Assembly (NCBI RefSeq): GCF_001425705.1
Contig: NZ_LMDC01000012.1
Coordinates: 65,402 to 129,401 of the forward strand
Direction: 5' to 3'
Length of the DNA: 64,000 nucleotides
DNA from: Pelomonas sp. Root1217
GTDB taxonomy: Bacteria > Pseudomonadota > Gammaproteobacteria > Burkholderiales > Burkholderiaceae_C
Shown one piece after another: positions 42,516 to 51,365 of this stretch (positions within the stretch are counted from its first letter, which is position 1; each line of letters begins with the position of its first letter). The notes below the pieces were generated by a model that saw only the letters and a list, made by a program, of their open reading frames with translations, did not search any database and was not told the DNA's origin. The translations under genes were made by a program, and so were the position numbers.

Positions 42516-43925
42516 TTAGGCGGCAAAAATCTTCCCCGGGTTCATGATCCCCAACGGATCCAGCGCCTGCTTCACCGCTCGCATCAATGCGACGGCTTCT
42601 GATCCAGTCTCATCAAGCAAAAACCCCTGCTTGTGCAAGCCGATCCCGTGCTCACCCGTGCACGTGCCCTCCAGCGCAATCGCCCGCGCCACCATCTGCG
42701 CGCTGAGCCGCTCCGCCGTCGCCAGTTCCCCGGGGTCGACCGGGTCCAGCAGATAGGCCATGTGGAAGTTGCCGTCGCCCACATGGCCGACGATGAAGTA
42801 GGGCAGGCCGGCGGCCTCGACCTCGGCAATGCTCGCGTTGATGTTCTCCGCCAGGCGCGAGATGGGCACGCAGGTGTCCGTCGTCACCGCGCGGCAGCCG
42901 GGGCGCATCTGCAGGCCTGACAGATAGGCGTGATGCCGCGCCGTCCACAGCCGCGTGCGCGCCTCGGGCGTCGTGGCCCATTCGAAGGCTTCGCCGCCGA
43001 AGTCCGCCGCCACGTCCTGCACGGTGGCCGCCTGCTCGGCCACGCCGGCCTCGCTGCCGTGGAATTCCATCAGCAGCATGGGCGCTTCCTTCAGGCCGAG
43101 CTTGTCATGCGCATTGACGGCCTTGATGGCGTTGGCGTCCAGCAGCTCGCAGCGGGCGATGGGCACGCCGATCTGGATGATCTGCATGGCCGTGCGCACG
43201 GCCGCGTCGATGCTGGGGAAGAAGCAGACCGCCGCCGACACGGCTTCGGGCAGCGGGTGGACCTTGACGGTCAGCTCGGTGATGACGCCCAGCGTGCCTT
43301 CGCTGCCGATGACGAGGCGCGTCAGGTCGTAGCCGGCGCTGCTCTTCCTGGCGCGTGAGCCAGTGCGGATGATCTTGCCGTTAGCGGCCACAAAGCGCAG
43401 TGCCAGCACGTTCTCGCGCATCGTGCCGTAGCGCACCGCGTTCGTGCCGCTGGCGCGCGTGGCGGCCATGCCGCCCAGGCTGGCGTCGGCGCCGGGGTCG
43501 ATGGGGAAGAACAGGCCCTCATGCTTGAGCGCCTCGTTGAGTGCCCTGCGCGTGACGCCGGGTTGCACGGTGACCGTCAGATCCTCGGCATCCACGCGAA
43601 GGATCTTGTTCATGCGCGACACATCCAGGCTGATGCCGCCGTGCACGGCCAGCAGATGGCCCTCCAGCGACGAGCCCGCACCGTAGGGAATGACCGGCAC
43701 GCGGTGCTCGGCGCACAACGCAACGACGCGCGCCACCTCGGCCTCGCTCTCGGCGAAAACGACGGCCTGGGGCGGCGGCACGACGAAGACCGACTCATCG
43801 CGGCCATGCTGCTCGCGCACGGCCATCGCCGTTGAGCAGCGCTGCGTGAATTCGGCCTGCAAGGCGGCAAGCAGCGCAGCCGGCAGCGTCGGGGCAGGGG
43901 AGAAGGAGGATTCGGGCGCGTTCAT
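42516..43925 (-). CDS. FAD-linked dehydrogenase of the D-lactate/glycolate oxidase (GlcD/Dld) family
   Basis: The 469-residue protein has an FAD-binding PCMH domain (VPVIPYGAGSSLEGHLLAVH, GGISLDVSRMNKIL, DPGADASLGGMAATRASGTN, GSEGTLGVITELTVKVHPLP). A C-terminal FAD-oxidase C domain ends CTGEHGIGLHKQGFLLDETG and LDPLGIMNPGKIF. It oxidises a 2-hydroxy acid, most likely D-lactate or glycolate, passing electrons to the respiratory chain. The ATG at 43925 follows GGAG and is preferred over one at 43949. As a single-gene unit without GlcE/GlcF, it is more like a cytochrome-linked D-lactate dehydrogenase. Substrate is inferred. Confidence 0.9.
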   Translation of the reverse strand: MNAPESSFSPAPTLPAALLAALQAEFTQRCSTAMAVREQHGRDESVFVVPPPQAVVFAESEAEVARVVALCAEHRVPVIPYGAGSSLEGHLLAVHGGISLDVSRMNKILRVDAEDLTVTVQPGVTRRALNEALKHEGLFFPIDPGADASLGGMAATRASGTNAVRYGTMRENVLALRFVAANGKIIRTGSRARKSSAGYDLTRLVIGSEGTLGVITELTVKVHPLPEAVSAAVCFFPSIDAAVRTAMQIIQIGVPIARCELLDANAIKAVNAHDKLGLKEAPMLLMEFHGSEAGVAEQAATVQDVAADFGGEAFEWATTPEARTRLWTARHHAYLSGLQMRPGCRAVTTDTCVPISRLAENINASIAEVEAAGLPYFIVGHVGDGNFHMAYLLDPVDPGELATAERLSAQMVARAIALEGTCTGEHGIGLHKQGFLLDETGSEAVALMRAVKQALDPLGIMNPGKIFAA

Positions 43926-44017
43926 GGCCAACTCCGGGGGGTCAGACAAGGATTGTGTTGCAGTGCACGCGCCATGGTGACAGCATGGGGCACACAGCGA
44001 ACCCCCGGGAGATCTGC

Positions 44018-44254
44018 ATGGACCCCAACCTGACCTGGCTGCTGCTCATTGCGGCCGTCGCCCTCATCGCCATCATTGCCTTCGGCGCGGTACGCTTGGA
44101 TCTGCTGGCCGCGCAATGGCGCGAGGTCTTCGGCCAGCCACCACTGCCCCACGACGCCCCGCCCGCGCCGCGCCGCACGTCGGCCCCGGGTTTCACGCCG
44201 CATGAGGCACCCCTGCACAAACCGGCCTTCCACCGCAGCGGCCGCCGACACTGA
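44018..44254 (+). CDS. Small single-pass membrane protein
   Basis: The 78-residue product begins [20 protein letters not shown], a single membrane helix, after a GGGAGATCTGC ribosome region. It then has a short amphipathic stretch ([15 protein letters not shown]) and a Pro/His/Arg-rich tail. I recognise no family. It lies 40 bp before the chemoreceptor gene on the same strand and may be co-transcribed. Translation is plausible from start signals and composition, but unproven. Confidence 0.55.
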   Translation: MDPNLTWLLLIAAVALIAIIAFGAVRLDLLAAQWREVFGQPPLPHDAPPAPRRTSAPGFTPHEAPLHKPAFHRSGRRH

Positions 44255-44294
44255 ATCGGCACCGCAGCAGGGCCTTGCCAATGAGGAGAACCCC

Positions 44295-46250
44295 ATGAGC
44301 CCCACGACAAGCATGCCCGGCCTGAAGGGATTGACCATCAGCCGCAAGCTGCTGCTGCTGACATTGCTGGTGCTGGTGGCCATCAGCATCCCTTCGGCGT
44401 TCCAGGTGCGCCAGGCGCGTCAATTGGCTCAGGCCGCACAGGGCGAACTCGAAGGCCTGGCACCCGCCCGGCAGCTCGTGCGCCTGGCCCAACTGACTCA
44501 GCAGCATCGCGGCCTGTCGGCTGCCCTGCTGGGCGGCAACGACTCGGTGCAGCCGGCACGCTCGGCCAAGAACGCCGAGGTGGTCCAGCAGGTCGCCGCC
44601 GTTGACGCGCTGCTCAAGGGCGAGGGCGCCAGCGACGCGATGCGCCAGACCTGGCAGGACTCGCGCACCCGCTGGGACAGCCTATCCAGCCAAGTCGGTG
44701 CCAAGGCGCTGAAGGCGGGCGAGAGCAGCACCCTGCACGCCCAACTCATCGCCGTCTACTTCAAGCTGCTGGATCAGCTCGTCGACCAGTCCGGCCTGAT
44801 CCTCGACCCCGAGGCCGACACCTACTTCCTCATCAGCGCCACGCTGGCGCGGCTGCCCATGGCCACCGAGGCCCTGGGTCAGGCGCGGGCGCGCGGCGCC
44901 GGCTTCCTGGCCGAAGGCAAGATCGGCCCGGAAGGCCGCACGCTGCTGGCCGGCCTCGTGCAGCAGGCTGCCGACCAGCACCAGGGCATGAGCATCGCCT
45001 TCGACAAGAGCTTCGCCGTCAACGCCGACCTCAAGAGTCGGCTGAGCAGCAAGATCGCCGCCCTGGACGAACAGGTGCGCGGCTCGCTGAAGCTGACCCG
45101 CGACGAGCTGATCGCCAAGGAGGAGCTGGCCTACCCGGCGCCCGCCTACATCGCCAGCTACACCCGCACCATTGATGCGATGTATATCGTCGCCGAGGAC
45201 GCGATGAGCGCGCTGGACGCCATGCTCGTTGCGCGCGTGTTCAGCCTGCGCACCAGCAGCTGGGTCGTCTTCGGCCTGCTGGCCTTCATGCTGGGCGCGG
45301 TCTTCCTGCTCGCGCGCGGCATCTCGCGCAGCATCACCGTGCCGCTGCAGCATGCCGCGGGCCTGGCCCAGCAGATCGCCGAACGCGACCTCAGCGGCGA
45401 CGTCGTCGTCAGCGCGCGCGACGAGATTGGCCAGCTGACGATGGCGCTGCTGGCCATGCGCGACAGCCTGTGCGGCGTCATCGGTGAAGTGCGCAGCAAC
45501 GCCGGCGAGGTGGCGCAAGCCTCGCAGGAGCTGGCCTCCGGCAACCGCGACCTGTCGCAGCGCACCGAGCAGCAAGCCTCGGCGCTCGAAGAAACCGCCA
45601 GTTCCATGGAGGAACTGACCGCTACCGTGCGCAGCAATGCCGACCAGGCCGGCGACGCCAGCAGCCTGGCGCAGCGCGCCTGTTCGGTGGCCATCTCGGG
45701 TGGCACCGCGGTCGATCAGGTCGTCAGCACCATGGGCGCCATCGAGGCCAGCAGCCGGCGCATCGCCGAGATCATCTCGGTCATCGATGGCATCGCCTTC
45801 CAGACCAATATCCTGGCGCTGAACGCGGCGGTGGAGGCGGCGCGGGCGGGCGAGCAGGGGCGCGGCTTTGCCGTCGTCGCGTCGGAAGTGCGCGCGCTGG
45901 CCGGCCGCTCGGCGGAGGCCGCCAAGCAGATCAAGGAGCTCATCTCCACCAGCGTCGGCCAGGTCGAGAACGGTGCCCGCCTCGTGCAAGGTGCGGGCAC
46001 GACGATGCGCGAGACGGTCGACGCCATCCAGTCGCTGGCGGCGCTGGTGACCAGCATCAGCCGCGCCTCCAGCGAGCAGAGCACGGGCATCGGCCAGATC
46101 AGCGAGGCCGTCTCGCACATGGACCAGCTCACGCAGCAGAACGCCGCGCTGGTGGAGGAAACCGCCGCAGCCGGCATGAGCCTGCAGCAACAGGCCGAGC
46201 AGCTGTCAGGCCTGGTCAACACCTTCCGCATGCCGACGGCCCAGCGGTGA
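44295..46250 (+). CDS. Methyl-accepting chemotaxis protein
   Basis: The 651-residue chemoreceptor has a first membrane helix ([20 protein letters not shown]) and a periplasmic four-helix region (about 40-310) rich in hydrophilic heptads. A second helix ([20 protein letters not shown]), a HAMP domain and the signalling hairpin tip [33 protein letters not shown] follow. Methylation helices flank the tip ([20 protein letters not shown]). The C-terminus [11 protein letters not shown] lacks the NWETF-type CheR pentapeptide. It signals through CheA/CheW to the flagellar motor; no che genes are here. The ATG at 44295 follows GAGGAGAA. The periplasmic domain resembles nitrate/NIT-like helical sensors, ligand unknown. 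Confidence 0.94.
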   Translation: MSPTTSMPGLKGLTISRKLLLLTLLVLVAISIPSAFQVRQARQLAQAAQGELEGLAPARQLVRLAQLTQQHRGLSAALLGGNDSVQPARSAKNAEVVQQVAAVDALLKGEGASDAMRQTWQDSRTRWDSLSSQVGAKALKAGESSTLHAQLIAVYFKLLDQLVDQSGLILDPEADTYFLISATLARLPMATEALGQARARGAGFLAEGKIGPEGRTLLAGLVQQAADQHQGMSIAFDKSFAVNADLKSRLSSKIAALDEQVRGSLKLTRDELIAKEELAYPAPAYIASYTRTIDAMYIVAEDAMSALDAMLVARVFSLRTSSWVVFGLLAFMLGAVFLLARGISRSITVPLQHAAGLAQQIAERDLSGDVVVSARDEIGQLTMALLAMRDSLCGVIGEVRSNAGEVAQASQELASGNRDLSQRTEQQASALEETASSMEELTATVRSNADQAGDASSLAQRACSVAISGGTAVDQVVSTMGAIEASSRRIAEIISVIDGIAFQTNILALNAAVEAARAGEQGRGFAVVASEVRALAGRSAEAAKQIKELISTSVGQVENGARLVQGAGTTMRETVDAIQSLAALVTSISRASSEQSTGIGQISEAVSHMDQLTQQNAALVEETAAAGMSLQQQAEQLSGLVNTFRMPTAQR

Positions 46251-46259
46251 GGGCGGGCC

Positions 46260-46907
46260 TCAGCCGGGGTTGACCCGCCAGGCCGCAGCGCCCAGCAGCA
46301 CCACCTGCAGCTGCTGCACGAAGTTGTCCATCATCTCGGCCTCCAGCAGCGGCTGCTGGGGCGGCAGGTCGAGCATCTCGGGCGCCGCCGCCAGCATGGT
46401 GTTGACGATCAGTCCGCACACCATCTGCAGCGTGGCCGTGGGCATGTCGGGATAGGCGCCGATGGCGCGGAAGTCCTGCGCCATCTCGTTGGTGAAGTGA
46501 CGCACCTCGTTGCGGATGGCCAGGCGCAGGATGCGGCTGCCGCCACCGCGCTCGCTGCTGATGAACAGGAACAGCAGCCGGTGCTGCTGCACATAGCTGC
46601 AGTAGACCTCGACCGACACCCGCACGCGGTCGGCCGGTGCCGCACCGCCCTGGCGCGCCTCGCGCAGCAGGCGGCGCAGGCTGATGCCCACCTCCTCCAC
46701 CAGCGCCAGGCCCAGCTCGTCGGTGTTGCGGAAGTGCCGGTAGAACCCGTTGGGCACCATGCCCGCCTCGCGGGCGATCTCGCGGATGCCCAGGCTGGTG
46801 AAGCTGCGGCCCTCGCCCATCAGTGCCAGCGCGGCCTGGGTGAGGCTGGCGCGGGTCAGGTCCTTGCGCTCGGCACGGGACAGCTTGTCGGCGGCGGTGT
46901 CGGTCAT
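46260..46907 (-). CDS. TetR-family regulator of fatty acid desaturation (DesT/FabR-like)
   Basis: The 215-residue protein has a TetR HTH (RASLTQAALALMGEGRSFTS, LGIREIAREAGMVPNGFYRH, FRNTDELGLALVEEVG) whose wording is close to FabR/DesT regulators that sense acyl-CoA or acyl-ACP saturation. The C-terminal ligand domain includes CSYVQQHRLLFLFISSERGG. It is divergent from a DesC/DesB-like pair, the arrangement known from Pseudomonas aeruginosa desT-desCB. It presumably represses the desaturase operon from the palindrome at 47006-47025. The ATG at 46907 is chosen by alignment; the frame extends upstream without family support. Confidence 0.88.
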   Translation of the reverse strand: MTDTAADKLSRAERKDLTRASLTQAALALMGEGRSFTSLGIREIAREAGMVPNGFYRHFRNTDELGLALVEEVGISLRRLLREARQGGAAPADRVRVSVEVYCSYVQQHRLLFLFISSERGGGSRILRLAIRNEVRHFTNEMAQDFRAIGAYPDMPTATLQMVCGLIVNTMLAAAPEMLDLPPQQPLLEAEMMDNFVQQLQVVLLGAAAWRVNPG

Positions 46908-47005
46908 GGCGGTCAGTTTGTGAACACTCGTATCGTAGCTGCATCGTGCTTTCCTGCCTATTTCAGCCGGAGAAGCACGCGCTCCGGCGTGAGCGGCTTG
47001 TTTGT

Positions 47006-47025
47006 TTGTGTACGAACGTACACAA
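47006..47025. promoter_or_regulatory. Inverted-repeat operator for the desaturase operon
   Basis: TTGTGTACGAACGTACACAA has 9-base arms TTGTGTACG/CGTACACAA around a 2-base centre. It lies 26 bp upstream of the desC-like start and about 100 bp upstream of the divergent TetR start. The GTGTACG...CGTACAC core resembles FabR/DesT target sites of the GTACA type, from established knowledge of those regulators. It is the best regulatory palindrome in the window. Confidence 0.75.
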
Positions 47026-47051
47026 TACATTCATCGACACCGAAAGACCGC

Positions 47052-48140
47052 ATGTCCCACGCTGACCTCCCCACCCGCGCCGAAAGGCTCGCCCGGCCGC
47101 TGCGCGCTGCGCTGCAGCACCCCTGGGTGGCGGCCATCGTGCGCGAGAGCGCGGTGGAGGACAGCCTGCAGGCCCTGCACCCGCTGCTGTCGCTGCATCA
47201 GGTGAAGGCGCGGGTCGTGAAGTGCATCGCCGAGACGGCCGACACCCGCACGCTGGTGCTGCGCCCCAACGCGATGTGGCGCGGCGCCCGCGCCGGGCAG
47301 TTCGTCGGCCTGACGGTCGAGATCAATGGCCGGCGTCACGAGCGCATGTACTCGCTGACCTCGCGCCCGGGCTCACGCCTGTTGGCAATCACGGTCAAGC
47401 GCCAGGGCCTGGTGTCCACGCATCTGCACGAGCAGGTGCGCGTGGGTGACGTTCTGACCCTCGGCCCTGCGATGGGCGGGTTCGTGCTGCCGGCCGTGTT
47501 GCCGGACAAGATCCTGCTGCTCAGCGCCGGCAGCGGCATCACGCCGGTGATGGCCCTGCTGCGCGAGCTGCAGGCGCGTGGCCAGACCCGCCGCGTGGTC
47601 TTCGTGCACGGCTGCCGCAGCCCGGCCGAACAGATCTTTGCCGCCGAGCTGGCGGCGATGCCCGGGCTGCGCTTGATTCAGCATTTCAGCGCCAGCGCCG
47701 GCCATCTGACGCCGGCCGCTTTGCAGGCGCAGGTGCCCGACTTCGCCGAACGCGCCACCTGGGTCTGCGGCCCGGCCGGGCTGATGGACGCCATGCATGC
47801 GCACTGGCAGGCCACCGGCATCACCGCGCCGCTGCACAGCGAGCGCTTTGCCGCCGCCCCGCTGGCCGCTGAGCCTCTGACCGCGCCCGTTCACATCACG
47901 CTGCTGCGCAGCGCCACCAGCTTCGCGTCGCTGGGCGCCGCCCCGCTGCTGAACCAGGCCGAGGCCGCGGGCCTGGCGCCCAAGCACGGCTGCCGCATCG
48001 GCATCTGCCGCTCCTGCCAATGCGTCAAGCGCAGCGGCACGGTGCAGCACCTGCACACGGGCGAGCTGTCCAGCGCGCCCAACGAATTGATCCGGCTGTG
48101 CGTCAGCGCCGCCCGCTCCGACCTCGAACTGGACCTTTGA
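47052..48140 (+). CDS. Ferredoxin-NAD(P)H reductase, electron donor for the desaturase (DesC-like)
   Basis: The 362-residue protein has a ferredoxin-reductase module: RMYSLTSRPG binds FAD, LLLSAGSGITPVMALLREL binds NAD(P)H, and WVCGPAGLMDAM follows. A C-terminal 2Fe-2S domain has CRIGICRSCQCVKRSGTVQH and a final LCVSAARSDLEL. It passes electrons from NAD(P)H through FAD and the 2Fe-2S centre to the desaturase encoded 2 bp downstream. Gene order and domains match DesC of the DesT-DesC-DesB system. It is divergent from the TetR gene, with the operator in the shared promoter. Confidence 0.9.
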   Translation: MSHADLPTRAERLARPLRAALQHPWVAAIVRESAVEDSLQALHPLLSLHQVKARVVKCIAETADTRTLVLRPNAMWRGARAGQFVGLTVEINGRRHERMYSLTSRPGSRLLAITVKRQGLVSTHLHEQVRVGDVLTLGPAMGGFVLPAVLPDKILLLSAGSGITPVMALLRELQARGQTRRVVFVHGCRSPAEQIFAAELAAMPGLRLIQHFSASAGHLTPAALQAQVPDFAERATWVCGPAGLMDAMHAHWQATGITAPLHSERFAAAPLAAEPLTAPVHITLLRSATSFASLGAAPLLNQAEAAGLAPKHGCRIGICRSCQCVKRSGTVQHLHTGELSSAPNELIRLCVSAARSDLELDL

Positions 48141-48142
48141 TC

Positions 48143-49204
48143 ATGCATACCCTGACCCGCCCCCAGGTGGACGAGTTCCAAGCCGAACTCGACGCCATCC
48201 GTGCCCGCGTCATGAACTCGCTCGGCCAGGCCGATGTCGACCACATCCGCAAGATGATTGCGCTGTGCCGCGCCAGCGAAGTGGGCGGCCGCGCGCTGCT
48301 GCACTTCGGTGTCGGCCCCTTGAGCTGGATCGCCGGCGTGCTGGCGCTGGCCCACGCCAAGATCCTCGACAACATGGAGATCGGCCACAACGTCATGCAC
48401 GGCCAGTACGACTGGACCGGCGACCCGGCGCTGAACTCCCAGACCTTCGAGTGGGACATCGCCTGCGACGGCGAGGCCTGGCGCCACTCCCACAACGTCA
48501 CCCACCACACCTACACCAACATCCTTGGCAAGGACCGCGACCTGGGCTACTCGCTGCTGCGCATGACGCCCGAGCAGAAGTGGAAGCCGCGCCACTGGCT
48601 GCAGCCGCTGGCCAATCTGATGCTGGCCCTGGGCTTCCAGTACGGCGTCGGCTCGCACGACCTGGAACTGGGCCGCTACAAGCATGGCGCCATCCCCAAG
48701 CCAGTGTTCAAGGAGCGCCTGAACCGCTTCCTCGGCAAGGTGGGCAAGCAGTGGTTCAAGGACTACCTGCTGTTCCCGGCGCTGGCGCTGTGGAGCGCGC
48801 CGCGCGTGCTGGCCGGCAACTTCGCGGCCAACTTGATCCGCAACCTGTGGACCTATGTGGTGATCTTCTGCGGCCACTTCACCGAGCATGTGGCCATCTA
48901 CCGTCAGGAAGACTGCCTGAACGAGAGCCGCGGCGACTGGTATGTGCGTCAGCTGGCCGGCTCCAGCAATCTCACCGGCGGGCGCTGGTTCCACATCCTC
49001 ACCGGCCACCTGAGCCACCAGATCGAACACCACCTCTTCCCCGACATGCCCGCGCACCGCTACGTCGAGATCGCGCCGCAGGTGCAGGCGCTGTGCCGCA
49101 AATACGGCCTTCGCTACAACACCGGCAGCCTGTTCAGGCAGTACCTCGCCGTGATGAAGCGCATCCTCGTCAACACCCTGCCGCCGAAGGTTGCCGTGGC
49201 CTGA
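48143..49204 (+). CDS. Acyl-CoA fatty acid desaturase (DesB-like)
   Basis: The 353-residue membrane enzyme has the three histidine boxes of desaturases: HNVMHGQYDW, HSHNVTHHTYTN and HQIEHHLFPDMPAHRY. These bind the di-iron centre that introduces a cis double bond into an acyl chain. Hydrophobic segments near LSWIAGVLALAHAKI and LWTYVVIFCGHFTEHVA span the inner membrane. It is 2 bp after the reductase gene and regulated with it. The delta-9 position and acyl-CoA substrate are inferred from the DesB analogy. It adjusts membrane fluidity when saturated chains accumulate. Confidence 0.93.
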   Translation: MHTLTRPQVDEFQAELDAIRARVMNSLGQADVDHIRKMIALCRASEVGGRALLHFGVGPLSWIAGVLALAHAKILDNMEIGHNVMHGQYDWTGDPALNSQTFEWDIACDGEAWRHSHNVTHHTYTNILGKDRDLGYSLLRMTPEQKWKPRHWLQPLANLMLALGFQYGVGSHDLELGRYKHGAIPKPVFKERLNRFLGKVGKQWFKDYLLFPALALWSAPRVLAGNFAANLIRNLWTYVVIFCGHFTEHVAIYRQEDCLNESRGDWYVRQLAGSSNLTGGRWFHILTGHLSHQIEHHLFPDMPAHRYVEIAPQVQALCRKYGLRYNTGSLFRQYLAVMKRILVNTLPPKVAVA

Positions 49205-49253
49205 GCAGATTCAGGCAGGATGCGGGTCCGACCTACAGACCCGCACCGCCATC

Positions 49254-49838
49254 ATGGGCAACCGACTCTCACAGATCGCCACGCGCACCGGCGACGACGG
49301 CACCACCGGGCTGTCCGACGGCAGCCGCGTGCCCAAGACCCATCTGCGCGTGCAGGCCATGGGCGACGTCGACGAGCTGAACTCCAACCTCGGCTTGCTG
49401 CTGGCCGAACCCCTGCCCGACGACGTTCGCGACCTCCTCATCACCATCCAGCACGAGCTGTTCAACCTCGGCGGCGAGCTGTCCTGGCCCGGTGGAGAAC
49501 TGCTGAAGGACGCGGCCGTGCTGCGTCTGGACGAGGCGCTGGAGCACTACAACGAACACCTGCCGCGGCTGAAGGAATTCATCCTGCCGGCCGGCACGCG
49601 CAGCGCGGCGATTGCCCACGTCTGCCGCACCATTGCGCGCCGGTCCGAACGCGTCGTCATCTCGCTGGCCGCCACTGAACAGATCCGCGCCGCGCCGCGC
49701 CAGTACCTGAACCGCCTGTCTGACCTGCTCTTCGTGCTGGCCCGCGTGCTGAACCGCGCCAACCTGGACGGGCTGGGCGGAGATGATGTCTATTGGCAGA
49801 GCGAGCGCATGAAGCGCTTGGACGCCGCCGACAACTGA
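49254..49838 (+). CDS. PduO-type ATP:cob(I)alamin adenosyltransferase
   Basis: The 194-residue trimeric enzyme transfers adenosyl from ATP to cob(I)alamin, making coenzyme B12. Family motifs are TRTGDDGTTGLSDGSRVPK (ATP-binding N-terminus), AMGDVDELNSNLGL, LPAGTRSAAIAHVCRTIARR with RSERVV, and YLNRLSDLLFVLARVLNR. ATG 49254 is chosen by family start. It lies about 50 bp after the desaturase gene; no B12-dependent enzyme is in the window. A GFA-family gene follows 15 bp downstream and may share the transcript. Confidence 0.93.
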   Translation: MGNRLSQIATRTGDDGTTGLSDGSRVPKTHLRVQAMGDVDELNSNLGLLLAEPLPDDVRDLLITIQHELFNLGGELSWPGGELLKDAAVLRLDEALEHYNEHLPRLKEFILPAGTRSAAIAHVCRTIARRSERVVISLAATEQIRAAPRQYLNRLSDLLFVLARVLNRANLDGLGGDDVYWQSERMKRLDAADN

Positions 49839-49853
49839 ACCGAAGGAGGCCCT

Positions 49854-50270
49854 ATGCACATCACCGGTCAATGCCATTGCGGCGCCATCCGTTTCACGGC
49901 GGACGCTGATCCCGCCAAGGTCTTTGCCTGCCACTGCGCCGACTGCCAGGTCATTTCCGGCGGCCCGTTCCGGGCCGTGGTTGCCATTCCCGCCGATCAG
50001 GTCGAGCTGCAGGGCTCGCCCAAGCAATACGTGAAGGTGGCCGCCAGCGGCAACCGGCGTGTGCAGGCCTTCTGCGGTGATTGCGGCACGCAGCTGTTTG
50101 CCACGGAAGCCGATGTGCCCAAGACCCTGAACATCCGCCTGGGCTGCGTGAACGAACGCGCGCAACTGAAGCCCACGGTGCAGGTCTGGCAAGACTCGGC
50201 CATGCCCTGGCTGCCCGAGCTGGCGGGCGTTCCCGCTCACTCGCGCGGGCGCGACAGTCCACTCGTCTAG
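49854..50270 (+). CDS. GFA-family zinc-binding protein
   Basis: The 138-residue protein belongs to the glutathione-dependent formaldehyde-activating (GFA/Mss4-like) family. Zinc ligands are visible in GQCHCGAIRF, ACHCADCQVIS and CGDCGTQLFAT. Most members have unknown activity despite the family name. The start follows AAGGAGG. The stop shares the CTAG tetramer (50267-50270) with the stop of the convergent YqjK-like gene. Confidence 0.92.
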   Translation: MHITGQCHCGAIRFTADADPAKVFACHCADCQVISGGPFRAVVAIPADQVELQGSPKQYVKVAASGNRRVQAFCGDCGTQLFATEADVPKTLNIRLGCVNERAQLKPTVQVWQDSAMPWLPELAGVPAHSRGRDSPLV

Positions 50271-50572
50271 CGCTTACGCCGGCCCCAGACCTTGTACGCC
50301 AGCCAAGCCCAGCGCAGGCCGCGCCAGAGCTTGCCGCGGCGGTCGGGCCCCGCACCGGCAAAGAAGGCCGCGCCGCTGCCGGCTGCCGCCAGCACGATGG
50401 GGTTGGACAGCAGGTCGCGCCAGGACAGGATGCGCCGCACCCAGGTGTCGGCACGCTGGCCGACATCGTCCACGGACAACGCAGCCTGGCCGCGCATCAG
50501 CTCGGAGGCGAGCAGCAGATTCGCCTTGCGCTCGCTGCGCTGAGCCGGGTCGGCCGGGATCCTGGGGATCAT
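50267..50572 (-). CDS. YqjK-like protein
   Basis: The 101-residue protein is the third gene of a yqjD-yqjE-yqjK-like set. It has an N-terminal charged helix (AQRSERKANLLLASELMRGQ), a short hydrophobic stretch (NPIVLAAAGSGAAFFAGA) and a basic C-terminus (KLWRGLRWAWLAYKVWGRRK). The YqjK family is poorly conserved and identification leans on gene order. It overlaps the YqjE stop as ATGA. A role with YqjD at the membrane is inferred. Confidence 0.7.
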   Translation of the reverse strand: MIPRIPADPAQRSERKANLLLASELMRGQAALSVDDVGQRADTWVRRILSWRDLLSNPIVLAAAGSGAAFFAGAGPDRRGKLWRGLRWAWLAYKVWGRRKR

Positions 50573-50955
50573 GACCCTGGCCGGCGCCGCAGTGCGTCGG
50601 CGTCTGCGCGCAGCTCACCGATGCTGGACTGGAACAGGCTGGCCGGCTGGTCGATCAGGCCTTTCACCTTGAGCACGGCGACGACAGCCGCCGCGATGAG
50701 TACCACGGTGCCGCCGCCCAGGGCCAGCAGGCGATAGCTGTCCCACAGCGCCACGGTGACGAGCACCAGCAGCATCAGCAGACCAAAGCCCGCCAGCAGC
50801 GCGGCCAGCACGGCCCACAACAGCAGGCTGGCGATGCGCTCCTTCTCCTCCTGGGCCTCGATGGCAAACAGCTCGAGCCGGATGCGGCCCAGCGTCAGCA
50901 GCGAGACCCCGAACCGCCGCAGCGGCGCGGAGACGGGTTCCTTGGCGTCGCTCAA
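50569..50955 (-). CDS. YqjE-type phage-holin-like membrane protein
   Basis: The 128-residue protein has two membrane helices (LLLWAVLAALLAGFGLLMLL and LLALGGGTVVLIAAAVVAVL) preceded by an amphipathic segment (RLELFAIEAQEEKERIASLL). This is the phage_holin_3_6 / YqjE pattern. It lies 10 bp downstream of the DUF883 gene and overlaps the YqjK-like gene. In E. coli the yqj operon is RpoS-controlled and YqjD anchors ribosomes to the inner membrane in stationary phase; YqjE's role is unknown. Confidence 0.85.
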   Translation of the reverse strand: MSDAKEPVSAPLRRFGVSLLTLGRIRLELFAIEAQEEKERIASLLLWAVLAALLAGFGLLMLLVLVTVALWDSYRLLALGGGTVVLIAAAVVAVLKVKGLIDQPASLFQSSIGELRADADALRRRPGS

Positions 50956-50965
50956 GTGGCCGTGC

Positions 50966-51274
50966 TCAACGACGACCGATCAATACACCCAAGGCCAGGC
51001 CGACCGCCGCGGCGGCACCGATGGCCTGCCAGGGGTTGGCATGCACATAGTCGTCGGTGGCGACGGCGGCGTCCTTGGCGCGCTGGATGGCTTCATGCTG
51101 GGCATCCAGCATCTTCTCCTTGGCGCCGGAGAGGCGGTCCTGGATGCGGGCGCGCAAGGCCTTGACCTCGCCGTCGGCCTTGTTGGTCGTGGCCGTCATC
51201 AGCGCGTCGATGTCTTCCATCACAGCACGGAAATCGGATGCCAGCTTTTCCTTGGCCTGGGTGGTGTCGCTCAT
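50966..51274 (-). CDS. DUF883 (ElaB/YqjD-type) membrane-anchored protein
   Basis: The 102-residue protein has a long charged helical region (FRAVMEDIDALMTATTNKAD through MLDAQHEAIQRAKDAAVATD) and a C-terminal tail anchor YVHANPWQAIGAAAAVGLAL ending GVLIGRR. The PWQAIGAAAAVG motif is diagnostic of the ElaB/YqjD family. E. coli homologues tether inactive ribosomes to the inner membrane in stationary phase. It is first of the three-gene set and its start follows a purine-rich site. Confidence 0.9.
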   Translation of the reverse strand: MSDTTQAKEKLASDFRAVMEDIDALMTATTNKADGEVKALRARIQDRLSGAKEKMLDAQHEAIQRAKDAAVATDDYVHANPWQAIGAAAAVGLALGVLIGRR

Positions 51275-51365
51275 GGCATGTCCTTGGTGGGGGGTCGAGA
51301 CGGTTCGAGCCTAACGCGATTGGTCGCGGACTGAAATGACCCAACTCAAATGACGCGCGGTTGTC

